Shown here: piece after piece, positions 1 through 12,400 of the stretch
Layout of the letters: the number at the start of each line of letters is the position of its first letter
Position numbering within the stretch: position 1 is the stretch's first letter
Source: Pocillopora verrucosa
Lineage: Eukaryota; Cnidaria; Anthozoa; Scleractinia; Pocilloporidae
Direction: 5' to 3'
DNA: 64,000 bases
NCBI RefSeq assembly: GCF_036669915.1
Contig: NC_089320.1
Coordinates: forward strand, 8,514,733-8,578,732
Position numbers and translations under genes: made by a program
The notes under the pieces: model-generated
Database searches by the model: none
What the model was told of the DNA's origin: nothing
What the model saw: the letters and a program-made list of their open reading frames with translations, nothing else

Positions 1-704
1 ACACTTGCCATGTGTTAGAAAAAGATCACTCAACCGACAGTTAGCACAACAAGCACATCATCCACCTTCCCAATACTAAAAATTGAATCTATTTGAAACT
101 TTCTTTTCATCGCATGACAATTCAATGTAAGACGTTTGCAAAAAAGAAGGAGCAACTCAATTTAAAAATTATGACTACATTAACTTATATAGTATTTACT
201 AAAGTTACCCAAAAACAGGGCACATTTCAGTATCCGAGTCCGCTGAATACAAGTGGTTTGACAGTATATTTGGGATTGTGATCAGTGTTCACTGGCTGGA
301 TATAGGGTCCGTTTGATACAGGTTTCTTTTTGCATCAAACTGTACCTTGGCACAAGACCTTTATTTCGGGAAAATGCAGACTACTATCACAAATGCATAT
401 GATAAGTTAATTGAAACAGAAGAAATAAAATATCGTTTAAAAACACAGAAAGAGAAGAAAAAGGAGACACGACGATTTCTGAGAGAAGTGAATTCTTTTC
501 CTTACCTCCAGTAGAGTTTTACAGTCAGCAAGCGTTTTCCAAATCGGTGCCCCCTATTTCCTCGCTTCGCTTGCTATATTTACCAAAAGTTCCCTGGAGG
601 TTCAGAGATTTACACCCATGGTATCAAATAATACTCACAATAGAACATAAAAGAAGTATTGATTTACAGAGGGCAAACCACAGCAAGTGTCAAGGGTAAC
701 CGTT
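1..704. other. Non-coding flank left of the DFFB 3' end
   Basis: I see no supported gene here. The sequence is AT-rich, with short ORFs lacking family resemblance. On the minus strand this is the 3' flank of the DFFB-like gene. Confidence 0.5.
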
Positions 705-710
705 TTTATT
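705..710 (-). promoter_or_regulatory. Polyadenylation signal of DFFB-like gene
   Basis: On the minus strand the hexamer AATAAA lies about 40 nt beyond the DFFB stop codon. This gives a very short 3' UTR. Inferred from motif and position only. Confidence 0.5.
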
Positions 711-750
711 GCAAACTAATTATAGAATCATTCGAGAACGGCAACACGTG

Positions 751-3700
751 TTACCGTTTTGATTTCATATAAAAATATTTGGATTGGCATTCAAATCCTT
801 CATGTTCTCCTTTTACATGGCACCCGATATGGACCAGTTTAAGATTCTCCCTTGTGAAAAGCAAGCTAAAAAAGTACTTCCAGTTTAATACGCTTTCTTT
901 AGGGCACTTTTCAGCGGCCTGGATAATTGCTGGAAAAATCTGTCGCGACTTCTCAATTCTGGAAGAGGTTAAAAATACACAGGGTGAGGCGACAGATCAA
1001 TTAACAGAAAATGAAGAAAGCAAGATTTGATTCTCCTCAGGAAATAATAACTTGTCCTGCACGTGTGAAGTTAACAATGAGTTAGGCACTCTCGTTTCAT
1101 TCGCCAGCCACCTATATCTAACGAAATAAAATGTCCGGAAACTTCCCTCAGCAGCTTGGTAAAAAGCCCTTGAAGAAACGGTAACAAACTAATTCAATTA
1201 ATAGAAAACAATGTCACACGTATAAGCATTTACTTTAGTTTATCGCTACAAAACACACTGATTGTCAACAGTGCCCCTAGTATAAACCTTCTAGGCGCTT
1301 TTTCTTAAACAGTTATGCCTTTTTGGTGGATGTCAACCGACGATTACGACGAGTCTGCTCCCAACCTTTGAAGGTGGAGAAGGTCTATTGTCCCAAGTCA
1401 ACATGCAACGTAATGACCCCTTTTTAAAGCCGTCAGAATGTGGCACATTTCACGAGTGCGGAACCCTTTGTAACTGCAAACTGCGAGGATTTGCGGTTCA
1501 GTAAGCATAGGAAGGACATAGTTATCCTCTATGCGCTTCCTCGCCCGACCGTTTTCTGCAAAACTTGCTTTCGTGAGAGACTTTAAGACTGCACTTGACG
1601 AGTCCCAGGAAGTTGAGACTTAAAAAGAAGGGTGTAAATGTCTGGCATTCCAGACTTCAGGAGACACCTAAGTGCTAGGCCTTGCTTCCACTTGAAATTA
1701 CGCAGTTTAACATTCAAAAATAAAAATAAAAATAAAATTTTGCTGCGCTCTGATCAACGATAGAGACTATAAGACCTCTTCTTGCCTTAAGTTCGCCTGG
1801 AACGGTCACCCCATCACGACCTTCGACTGATTAAAAAATTAGGAAACGTAAAACTTCACACTCAAACTATTATAGTTATCATTGCGGTAGAATTGGGGAG
1901 TAAGCTCACCCTCGGCTCAAACATTGTAAGAATGTTTTATTGTACTTTCAAAACATGTCTAGCACTTACGGCTATGAAGGGCTGGAAACTGAACACTGAA
2001 ATTCTTAATTAAAAAAAATTAAAGTAATGGAGAACAATACTTACACATGATCGAGGTTCCACGTACTAAACAGGACTCTACTCTCCTTGCTACCATATGG
2101 ATTGATGGTGTGCAGGTGTGAACAAGTTTTTTCATTGTAAGGCCCCTCACAGCTGAACCACCCCTTTTCACAACACAGACGCAGTTGGTCATTAGCAGAT
2201 CTAGCAAAGTAATCACCAAAATATTGACGCTTTTTTAATTCCTCTTGAAATTGCTTTAGGGTGCTCGATAGGAGAGGCTGAGCTTTCTTTGACGCCTGAA
2301 TGAAAGATATGTGGCGGTCAATAAATAATATGTAGTTAACCATAAGCCCTTTAGAGGCATCAATAAACACACGTGTAAGTTCGTGATTCTATAGCTTGAC
2401 CAGCATGTAATTTTTCCACTTAAAAATGTCGTGATGAGATATTTCTAATCTCCTGAGAGACTTTGATAATCGGAACTTAAAAGAGTTGCGCTGCAAAAAC
2501 TAATAGCGGCCACACAAATAAGGGTGATTTCAATTTCAGTCAATCTTCTTTCTCCAAACGTTGAGGAGGTCAGCATCTCCACTTTAGGAATTTTCATTGA
2601 TCCCATTTGTTGAAACTCTATTTAATTTCAGTCAAATTGCTGATCATTCGGACATATTGTAGGGGCTCTGTTGAGGAGGAAGGTGCTGCAACACAACGCC
2701 ATCTTGGATTTCCGGAGGATAATGCCCTGTTAAAAGGGCAAGGGTGCTCATAGTGCCCTTTAGGGATAAAATACTTTACCATCGTAAAACCTTTCAAGTA
2801 CCTTTAAGGTTTTAAATCGTAAACTGATGACACGAAATCTCAGGGCTCGTACAGTATGATTTCGAGTGAGGGGACTTAGAGGCGAACTCGTAAGCGTCAG
2901 CCCTTGAGGGGAAAATTTTGATTTTCACCCCACTTAAATGACGGGAAATGCTTTGAAAAAGCAAACGAGCTATTCAAATTTAACCTTTCCGTGCAGTTTC
3001 TATATGATTCTTTTAAAAGTATTTCAGGATGATAAGAGAACAAGTGTTTCAGTTAATGCCCCTTGTTGCTAGATTTACCGGAGTAAGCTTGCTTATTGCA
3101 AAACCACTTTATATCATTTTTCCTTTCGGGGCAGGCCATTTTTTCATGTTAATAACATTAATTTGTCAGGGCGTAAACAATTCACCTTCTCTCCGAAGTC
3201 CTACCGCTTCTAGCGCTATGTTTACACTGGCCGATATTGATCCAAAGCGAATGAAAACCGAAAGTCTTATTTCGCTCTCATTCAGTGATTCAGGGCGAGT
3301 GAGAGTAGTCCTGAAAACAACTGATGTGGATGAAAATGATCAACGTTTCAAAAACATGAGCGGCTTAAGTTATCGAAATAACAGTCGTAGTCAATGGTAG
3401 GAACTTGTAAGGACATGATCAAATGTAACACCTTAGGTTCAACCCATTTTTCTTCTGTTGTTGTTGTGGAGGTTAATGTACTTGTTATACTTTAATCATG
3501 GTGGTATTAAATTTCCTTCAACACACCGATTTTCCTAAGAAATCGATACATTTTGGAAGAAACTGAGCTAACTGCGTGTAGTCTAGTTCGTTAATAATCA
3601 TTTAAAAAATAAAACTTTTTCTAAGAATCTATCTAATGTGGCTTTTAACAGAAGTGAGTAAGTACTTGTACTATCCTTCCATCAAGTGATTTTGAAGGAC

Positions 3701-6218
3701 TGTAAGCAGATGGCAAGCTCATTTGATTTACCCTTCACCACAATTTTTAGTGATGTAGAGATAACACAAAACCAGTCCAGTCAGTAACTTCCTACATGTA
3801 CATTATTGAAGTGTGCCATGCATTAGCTTGAGTAAGAAAACAAGGTTATTACTCGTATACAACTGATTCATGTATCTGATTGGAAATAAAAAACTACCCA
3901 AGGGGACAATAAACTAAACCCAAAATTCAGAGTCAATTTTACACCCTCCCCGGCCCCAACCCTGCACTTTTGACACCCAGCCTCCCCCTACCCACAAGGA
4001 CTGGCTCCCTGGCTAGGCTGCAGCAATGCATTAGCATGAAAACAGCTTAGCTAGGCAGCTTGCAAAAAAAGTAAGGAAAGAAAAAGTTGGAATCAAATTG
4101 ACCAAAGTTCCTAAACCTACCCTTCCCCTACCCCTACCCCTACCCCTACCCCTACCCCTACCCCTCCCCTGAGCTTTAGAAACAAAGTTGTTAGCCATCA
4201 ACTTTTTGATAGGTCGTCCCTGGACTGCACCTGGGTACCATCCTTGATATTAAACCCTCAGTAGTTTCATCATCAAGACCACCACCAGCCGTAAAGCAAA
4301 CACCTAATGAGCAGGTTTTTGCAAATCAAAACAAATTCATATTGCATAATTGCACAGGGAACTTACTTTCTCAAAAGAATCCTTTGCATTGGAAAAGTAT
4401 TTCCTGACTCTGGATTTTGCAGCACTTCTCATGGCATCTTCTTTGGTGTTGAAGGATCGGCTAAGACCATTAAACCAGGCCTCATCTTCACTACGTTCCT
4501 CTGCCTCGATATTATCATCTAGACGATTGACAAGTTCCAACATGACAGTATACATTTCGTTTGACTTAGAACCGTGCATAACATCATAAATCTGTTCAAT
4601 GATCTCATTTCGCTGAGACATAGCTCTGAAAATCTTCTCAGTAGCATTCTTCAGAACAGTCACATCTGAAAATGCAATTAAAGACCATATGGTACAAGGT
4701 TCAGCATTGTATTTCAGAAAACTACTTTCGTATGTATAATTTTAAATGCTTGCCCATGTTTAGGAACTTAATTAAGATGGTTTCATACAAGGTTCCTCTA
4801 CATCTGATTTTTTTTCACAATTACAGCACCATCATTGAGAGAATTCTTTGGATTCTACCTTACCTAAATTTTATTTAGGTAGTCATTCATTTTACTAAAA
4901 AAAGATAATTTTCATAATGACATTGATAAAAATAATAACACCAAGTAGTAATGATAATAACAGTGATAATGATGATGCCATTTTCACTTTTTTACTTTGC
5001 GATATATATACAGAGTTAAATATTGATTTAAAAGTGGAGAGTTTCAGGCATTAAGTATCAAACTGTAGTTTTTCTGTGGGAACAGAATTCAAGAGTAAAG
5101 TTTTAAAAATCAATTATATGTATACAAATGAGAGAGAGTGAGCAGAAACACTAAATTTCAGAGTACTTTTTTATGCCTGGAGACATATACAGTTTAGGAG
5201 TTGGCCTCCAGATTATTAAATCTTATACAGAAAAAGAATGAGGAAACAGACATAATAATATTCAGAATGAAGATTAAAGCAAGACACTTGAATCTCCCAT
5301 TTTGAAACCAAGTAAAAAATCAGTTAATCTCTTGTAAGTTTCTATTGTTTACACACAAGTAAGAGAAAAGGAAAATATATTTTTTTTCAGAGCTGTTACA
5401 ATAAAAAGTAGGACCTAATGCACCAGCAGTATGGTATCATAAAAACAGAATAATTCTTATAAAACCAATCATTAGAGGTGCAATCCTTAAATAAGTTTTT
5501 CCGATGTTCTGACCAGCATTAAGGCCATCTTTTACATTAACATATTTGCATGTAAACAAGAAGACAAACTTAGTATGCACTGCAAGGGTTATTTTCAGTA
5601 TCAGCACCATGGTAGTATTCAAGTATGGGCTTAGTGTAAATGGGCAGATCTATCCATCTTCTACTGTATTTCTTTACTCAATTCAACCAACAAAGAAAGG
5701 CAATTCAAATATTGAACAGTGGGGTCGGTTAAATCTCTCACGGGGGGGGGGAAGGAGTCTCTCAAAAAAATTTAAGCAAGAATGAAAAATACCTTTAAAT
5801 TTCGATTATCGAGTGATACGATTTCTTAGCATAGGGGTGCCCAGTCGAACAAACGGAACAAATCGAATTGAACTCACAGGAATTAGGCACCATTGTCGAA
5901 CATTTGATGAGACACCCCTGGTGAATTAATAATTATTAGCTTTCTCGGTAAGGGAAGGTCAAAGACTCAAACCTTTCACTTACATCCTTCCCATGTTTCA
6001 TTGGGTTGCACAAATACAAAGACTGTTTGATGTGGTAGAGTGATAAAGTAATCTTCATCGTCTACTATGGTTCCGTCCTCCAAACACACTCTACAATCCC
6101 CAGCTATAGCGAGTCTTTTCCTGCCTTTCTTCTTCAGATCGTTAAAATTGTTAGCTACAATCCCTATGCGTTTCGTTCTGTTGACATCTTGGATCTTATA
6201 AGCTTTTCGAGTTACCAT
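751..6218 (-). CDS. DFFB: Caspase-activated DNase (DNA fragmentation factor subunit beta), complete
   Basis: Endonuclease that cuts chromatin between nucleosomes in apoptosis, normally held by the inhibitor ICAD/DFFA until caspases cleave it; acts in the nucleus. Four minus-strand exons join with matching phases: 6218-5984, 4665-4367, 2295-2045, 958-751. They give 330 residues (human DFFB is 338). The first exon is the CIDE-N domain (about residues 1-80, ending near TWEGY). The nuclease domain holds HTINPY (240-245), ESRVLFSTWNLDHVIEK (249-265) and HIGCHVKGEH (305-314). D260/H261 and H305/H309/H314 match in spacing the catalytic and zinc-binding region of mouse CAD. The C-terminus is Lys/Arg-containing (MKSKR). 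The start is the first ATG of the CIDE-N exon. All introns are GT-AG. No DFFA partner lies in the window. I infer an intact gene because every key His and Asp is present. Confidence 0.95.
3405..3500 (+). repeat. Dispersed repeat copy (pair with 31847-31935)
   Basis: About 95 bp here resembles 31847-31935: both have an ATGATCAA-type start, a GGTTCAA core and a shared TTAATGTAC segment followed by GTTATAC. It lies in a DFFB intron and the second copy in a GPCR intron. The family is not identified. Confidence 0.45.
4122..4166 (+). repeat. (CCCCTA)n telomere-like microsatellite
   Basis: About seven near-perfect copies of the 6-mer CCCCTA (TAGGGG on the other strand) lie in the DFFB intron between exons 2 and 3. 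It resembles but is not the metazoan telomere unit TTAGGG. Confidence 0.85.
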
Positions 6219-8087
6219 ACCACTGTCTTTCTCGGGGAGCTGAACTACCGATGGCTACCGCAGTTGACAGTGTAAGCTGATGTTGTACCCAGTCTCTTAC
6301 CTCTTTCGTCCACAGGTGATCACCGCTCCTACTTAGTCCCTCGAATGACTGCGACAACTTTGTGAATGTTTTTTTGTTTTTTGTTTTTTCATCATTTTGT
6401 TCAGATTTTTTTGTTATGATCGTGAATGACGCTATTCAAATTTGTTAAGCGACCGTGGCCACCTTTTGAGTTGTTTTGAGATCCTCACGAAATGTTTTGT
6501 AGTTGCCACCTAATTAAATAGGGTTCATTATTTTTGATACAAAAGTAAGTGCACAGCACTCCATAGGTAACGCTCTTGTTCATACCACAAAATCTTACAA
6601 ATTTTTGTGAAAAGAAAAACTTCGTGGCTGGTATGACACCGCGTTTCGCCTCCAACATAAGACTTATCTGATACCTTTCCGTATCTCAGTTGGGTAAAGA
6701 GGTTCCAAGCGACCAAATAACAAGGTACGTATTACTAGCAGCAAACGCACCTCGAAAACCAAGGATGGATAAGCTGTAGAAGTGAAGTATACTACATTTT
6801 CGGACTAATTATAAGTTTTCCTAAAAAGAAATTCGGTTGTTTGTTACATTTTGACGGTTTGATTGTATAAAAATTTAATGAAGGGAGTTGGCTCCGGCCA
6901 GGTCCAGATATTCATTTACCGTCGATGGAGGGATTGTTCGTAGTCTGATCAAACGCTTAATTAGTCATTGCTGTATATTTCCGTAGTTCCTGTAGTTCTT
7001 TTTATTCATCTACCTGTCAGTTCCCGCCGACGCTGTCCCTGCAGATCATTCGACAAAATAATATATGTAAACAACCCCTCAGCTTCGATTCACATACTTG
7101 ATCGTTCACTACAAATCGTCAATTAAGAAAATTCAATCTTCACTGGACTACAGCGTTTGGATTTCCAAGCATGAAATCAGAAGTAATGCATTATTTGATT
7201 GTGTAGTGTGCTCGTCCGTTTGAGAGTAAACCTGAAAAGGGCTATCGTCGGCAGTAGCGACTGAGTTTTTGACAACCTTAACGGAAATCATTATGAGAGT
7301 CGACTCTAGCTCTCAATGGTGAAAAAAGTCGCATACACAACATTAAGGCTGCTCTCGTGCCCGGCAGTATGCTGCAGCAGAGCTTATTCCGACTGATAAA
7401 TCGAGGGGTAAGTTTCTTAACAAAATGTGGTCCTGCTCCGGTGGACGTATTACAAAAAATTTTGTTCTATCAACTGCGTTGATAAAGTCAATTGGCCACC
7501 GTAAAAAGTCTGACGCTGACGTTCCGGGTAAATCAACCCGGAACTTTTAACTGCGTGCGCGCACAATGCAAAACTTGTCCTTTCATTCACAACTGATTCG
7601 AAACTTCAGCTTTAGAAACTCTTTACAGAGGTTGATTTTACAATATCGACTCAGTCGACAAAACCAAATTATCAAAGCCTATTCTGGTTTCCTTGGCGAC
7701 AAGCGACCGGGTTGCTTCGTTTATAGGGTGTTTACCATATTTGAAGGGAAAAGCCGGCGCTCTGGGAGTGAGGTTGGCGAGTGTTATTTTTGTAGAGTAT
7801 TATCACTCCCACCTGAAATGTTAGTACATGGTAGGTTAGCCGTCCCCTACCAGCCTTTCGCTAAGTTCCCCAACACTTCACAGGACACCTATTGCTACTT
7901 CTAGGCTAAGAGAGGTAGTATGAGAGAGTGTTTAGCCCAAGAAAACCACATAATATGTCTAGACAGCAAACCATCGGGCCGCTGCTTCTCCCACGCTATC
8001 GTCATCATTCGCTAAACAAATGTTACTATTGGTTTCTTGGAATGAAGGGGTATAACTAGATTTTTTTTCAAGTGGATTATAAGGTTA
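6219..8087. other. Upstream region of DFFB; no gene seen
   Basis: This is the 5' flank of the DFFB-like gene on the minus strand. It holds a T-rich stretch near 6360-6410 and, at about 7467-7505, a fragment resembling one arm of the 53202-53312 element (AATTGGCCACCGTAAA). I see no coding exon with family resemblance. Confidence 0.4.
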
Positions 8088-8650
8088 CCAGTCGTTTCGT
8101 ACCCACAGACGTTCCGTTCGTAGTCGATCCGTACCCAGCTAGGATTATTCGTTCCCAGTCAGTTTAGACGTCACTAATAAAGTAAGTTTTCCATGTTAAG
8201 TTTGTTTAAAGTACGGTTCGTTTCTTAAGTTAAGTGGCAATATGATTTGCTTTCAATAAGTTTTGTTTATGTGGTATCCATTTTGAGTACGCGACAACGG
8301 AATTGATAGGCATGGAACCGAAATTGCAGGGTCTGCAATTGGTCTGGTCTTGTTATTGTACTGAAGTATACTTGTGACCTTTTTAAGGACACAAGTACAA
8401 ACAACATAACTTTACTTTATCTCACTCACTTCATTCCACTAACTTATCATTCGCCGCAATCGAAATCTGTTCACGTTCTAACACTTGAGGTATTTTCCCG
8501 GATCTCTTGGATTTAAATCGTTACAGAATGTTGGGACGGATACGAATCGACCAGCACGTCGGGCACGCACCGACACAAATTGGCACGAATCATCTAAATT
8601 TGGGTTGGAATCGGCTGGGTACGAACATTCCGTGGGTACGTAACGACTGG
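8088..8650. mobile_element. 563-bp inverted-repeat (MITE-like) element
   Basis: The left end reads CCAGTCGTTTCGTACCCAC and the right end, reverse-complemented, reads CCAGTCGTTACGTACCCAC. Both ends continue with further shared GTACCCAGC motifs. The inside is AT-rich with no long ORF. A target duplication is not clear. The superfamily is unknown. Confidence 0.75.
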
Positions 8651-9057
8651 ATATTGGTTGTAGAATCTAAAATTATTTGAACTGTGATTGGAGATTGAAA
8701 ACTTGAGTTACAGCCAAGGAAGAGTTCCTAAGCTGCGACCACAAGGTACTTCTGTCCCCCAGTGCATTTGAAGTTTGTCGGAGACGAGACCACTGTCAAG
8801 AGAATAGAAAAGATGAGGTAGAATGCAAACAAATACCGACTGCAATTAGATAGTCTGTGAACGAGGTCGGTGGTCCCTTTGAACGCTCTCAGCGCAGGTA
8901 CATTAAACATTAGTCCACGAGCGCGAGCTAGATATGAGGTGATAGAAATCCAACGATGCCCGTAAGGCCGAGCTGGCTTTAATCATCTAATATCCAATAT
9001 CCAATATTAAAAGAAAAAAAAAAGGAACGCCCCAGAGTATAGATTAATCTTTCTAAC

Positions 9058-9063
9058 TTTATT
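9058..9063 (-). promoter_or_regulatory. Possible polyadenylation signal of the TGF-beta ligand gene
   Basis: AATAAA on the minus strand about 385 nt beyond the ligand stop codon. It is a plausible 3' end, but the motif is common in AT-rich DNA. Confidence 0.3.
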
Positions 9064-9445
9064 TGCAAGAACAAATGGAATGATGCAATGTACGAAAAGA
9101 CTTCCGGTTTAACTTGTCTTCATGCGCACTCATGGTATAGTGGCTCATAACCCATGATGGCTAAGTCAATGAAAACTCTTGAATTGCATTAACCAATGAT
9201 CCAGTTTTTAATACAGATATATATTTAATGGTAAAAACCAATTCAACACCTACTTATTGCTTTTATTCAATATTAGAATTAGTCTTAGACATCTCAAGAA
9301 ATAGTGCTATATAATCTCACCGTTTAAGTATACACTAAAACAACTATTTACCTCGGTGTTGGAGGTTAACGGTAGATATATACCTTTCTTTCTCCCAGAT
9401 CGGTAAATATCCACCCTTGACATTGAGGTGAATACTAGTTGTCAA

Positions 9446-12400
9446 TTATCGACAGCCACATTCTTCAACAATCATCTCCTTATAGAACTCCATTATGAAG
9501 TTCTTTTCACGGTACTCGATAGTGCTCAGTCCTCTGAGCTTTATTGGAACGCAGCAGGGCTCGCCACTCCCTTGATCGTGTTTCGAAGAATATAGTATAG
9601 ATCGTATGACTGCATAATTAGTTGGACTGACCTGAAAGAAAACCCAAAATTGTCTTTCTGCTTTAAAATCTTGTCCAATAACCATTTTGAATTAATTTCG
9701 TTAAATTTGTTTTATATGTCATTTGGACTTGGGCACATGAGCAATTAATTCTTGTTTTCTACCGGCTCCGTATAATTGCCTTTTCAGCACACTAAAAATT
9801 GAGTTCCAAATGTCCCTCCGAGTAGATGTTAAACCCAGTTGAAAGATCTACATTTGAGGCGAAAAGGATAGTCGGGAAATATAACGCGCCCAACAAAGAG
9901 CCAAGAAATATGGTGGTAATGGCCTGGCCTTGAAAAGTAACACCTGCTTAGACACTAATAAGCTACACAAAGCCATGAGGCTTTCCAAGTTTCAAATACT
10001 GTAAGGAGCTGTTTCTAAAGCTTTGCAACCCTTTCCAAGGCTAAGGTATTTAGCACACTTAATTATACCCTCGGACCGAGAGAAATAGGTGTATCCATCC
10101 ATACCTCTGATGCACATTTAAAATATATATAAACATTAACAAATGAAGCTTATCAAAAGCATATCATTGTAGACTTATTTGTTTATAAGATTTGCTTCCT
10201 CAAACAATCTCGGCTCCATTTTTTACAAAACAAATCTATATTATTAGATTTAAAAGAAATATACTTTTCAGTGTGACATTTAGTTAACAAAATTCTTCTG
10301 AAGTGGCTCAGTTATGGTTTTGTTTCTTTGTGCTGGCAAGTCCACAGGTACGTTTTTCCTAAGATAAGAATAAATTCAACAAATCTATCTCCTCCTTTAA
10401 GGACCTTTGAAGTTTTCTAGATCAAGGATAACCTTGAAGTTGGGCATATTTGAGCGCAGTTTCAAAGGAACTGATTGCCTTAGACCTGTCCATACTAAGA
10501 AGTAGTTGTTCTTCATTCCTGCATCTCTGACGACATCAAAAGACTCAATACTTGGGATGTCATAAAGCGTACCAGTAGTGTGTATTGTTACCGAAGAAAT
10601 TTTTATAAAAAGCACTTTTACTGTCCATTTTTATCTCTTTGTTGTTCCACAGAATATGTTTTTATACATTATCGGGATCACAACTTCTCTTACGTTTGAC
10701 CACCATTTTAATAGTTCATGATAAACGGTCGCTGAAATTGGTATTAGGTGGATACCGTAGTCATACTGAATTGAAAATCATCCCGCTCCATTCTGGAAAA
10801 GGTTTCCGAGATATGACCTCCAGAAACTGGAAAAGTCTGGGTCAACTATTCGCTTTAACCAGCTTAGTCTTTTAGTGTCAATCATAGTGTCATAGTCTGT
10901 CATTTTAAGGCCACCTCGGTTATGATCTGAGGTGCATATGTTGAAAGTCGGGTAATCTTGTCTTCCCCGTTCCTCAAAAGCTAAAAAACCCAGGCTTTTA
11001 AACTCTTCTATGACTTCTGGTGGAGTGAATATTATTAAGAGTGAAAATTTACTGCAACACTCGTATTCTCTCTTCTACACTAGTTATCAGAACGGGGACT
11101 AGCTCTGATCTCTCGAGGAAAGTGAGGGTTACCGTTTATAAAGGTGACACTTACAGAACTGTCAATCTCTATCCTTCGTCATACTTTTACACTTAACTAG
11201 CGAATCACGTTGGACTACGCAAAACGGAGTTCGCATACTAAGTAGATACCTTCGCGATGTTTATGCTTTACGAAATGTCTTTCTAACTTAAATTTCTTGG
11301 TCTTTCAGTCAAGCTTGAGCAAAAAAAAAAAACAAGATTGACAACATAAAAATTATAATAAACCTAGTAACAGAATTAAAATCATACTTGAAACGATTTC
11401 CTAAAAGAAAATTATCCTTGAAGGCTGTTGCATAACAGCAGAATAAACTCAAAATTCGGAGAAGAAAGGGCGTACCCGAGGTACCGCCCCTAAGAGAGCT
11501 ACGTGCTATTCGTATAAGTTATCTAATTGCAAATTCAGTGCGGAAGATGAGTCACCTCTAAGAATAAGAGGTGTCGAACGTGTTAAATTAAAAACTGAAA
11601 ACTATTTTCCTGATCGGGAATTCGACGTGGATTTAGCCTAAAAACGAGAGTATTAAATGGATAAAAGTATAAAGGAGGGTGATTTCCGGGAAATTCCTGT
11701 ACGGAATCAATTTTTATCGGGTAGAGTCATTTTCTTAGTAATTGTTTTTTTAGTAACATAATGAAAATATACCGGTATCTAGCCGCAAACCGCAGTTTAC
11801 GCAAAAACATCTGTCTCCATGTCAATTTGACGGTCACAATAAGGAAAACGTGACCAAACTCTATCTGTAAGGTAAGACCGCCAAAAGGAATAAGAAATGA
11901 TCAACTGGCTTATTACAATGTTTACTGAATGGCTTATGCTAATATATTATTTCCATTCATTTTCCAACACCAATATAGGAAACTCTTACAATATTTTTAG
12001 ATTAACTATATTTCTATTTTTATCGTTTAACAATATCATGGAGTTGGGATAAATCATTATTGGGAATAGAAGTGTTTTAGTAATGTTTACCTTGCCGTGT
12101 ATTGATAACCCTCTGGATTTCCATAGATTTGTGTTATTTGGAATTTTTTCTCAACCTCTGTTTGAAGTTTTTCTTTAAAAATAGCTGTACGTCGTATGTG
12201 ATAAAAATCTCTAAAAATTTAACACATTTTTCCCCTTAACACAAGTGGTTCACTTTCAGACTGAAGGGACTCAATTCACATTGCCTGTGTTTTCTTTACG
12301 TTAAGTTTAAGTCCTGAGGCTTTCTCACAAAGTTCAAGTAATATAAACAAGGTTCGTGCAGAATCTAAATCTGATAGGACAGCAGTTGTGTCGTCAGCAA

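Noticed and set aside
485..556. Exon-like minus-strand segment with a good donor (GAPIWKTLADCKTLLE)
   Set aside because: No acceptor of quality and no partner; the DFFB gene already ends at 751.
3029..3400. 123-codon plus-strand frame
   Set aside because: No family resemblance, no splice context, and it lies inside an intron of the DFFB gene on the other strand.
7566..7904. 112-codon plus-strand frame
   Set aside because: Composition is not protein-like and no neighbour or domain supports it.
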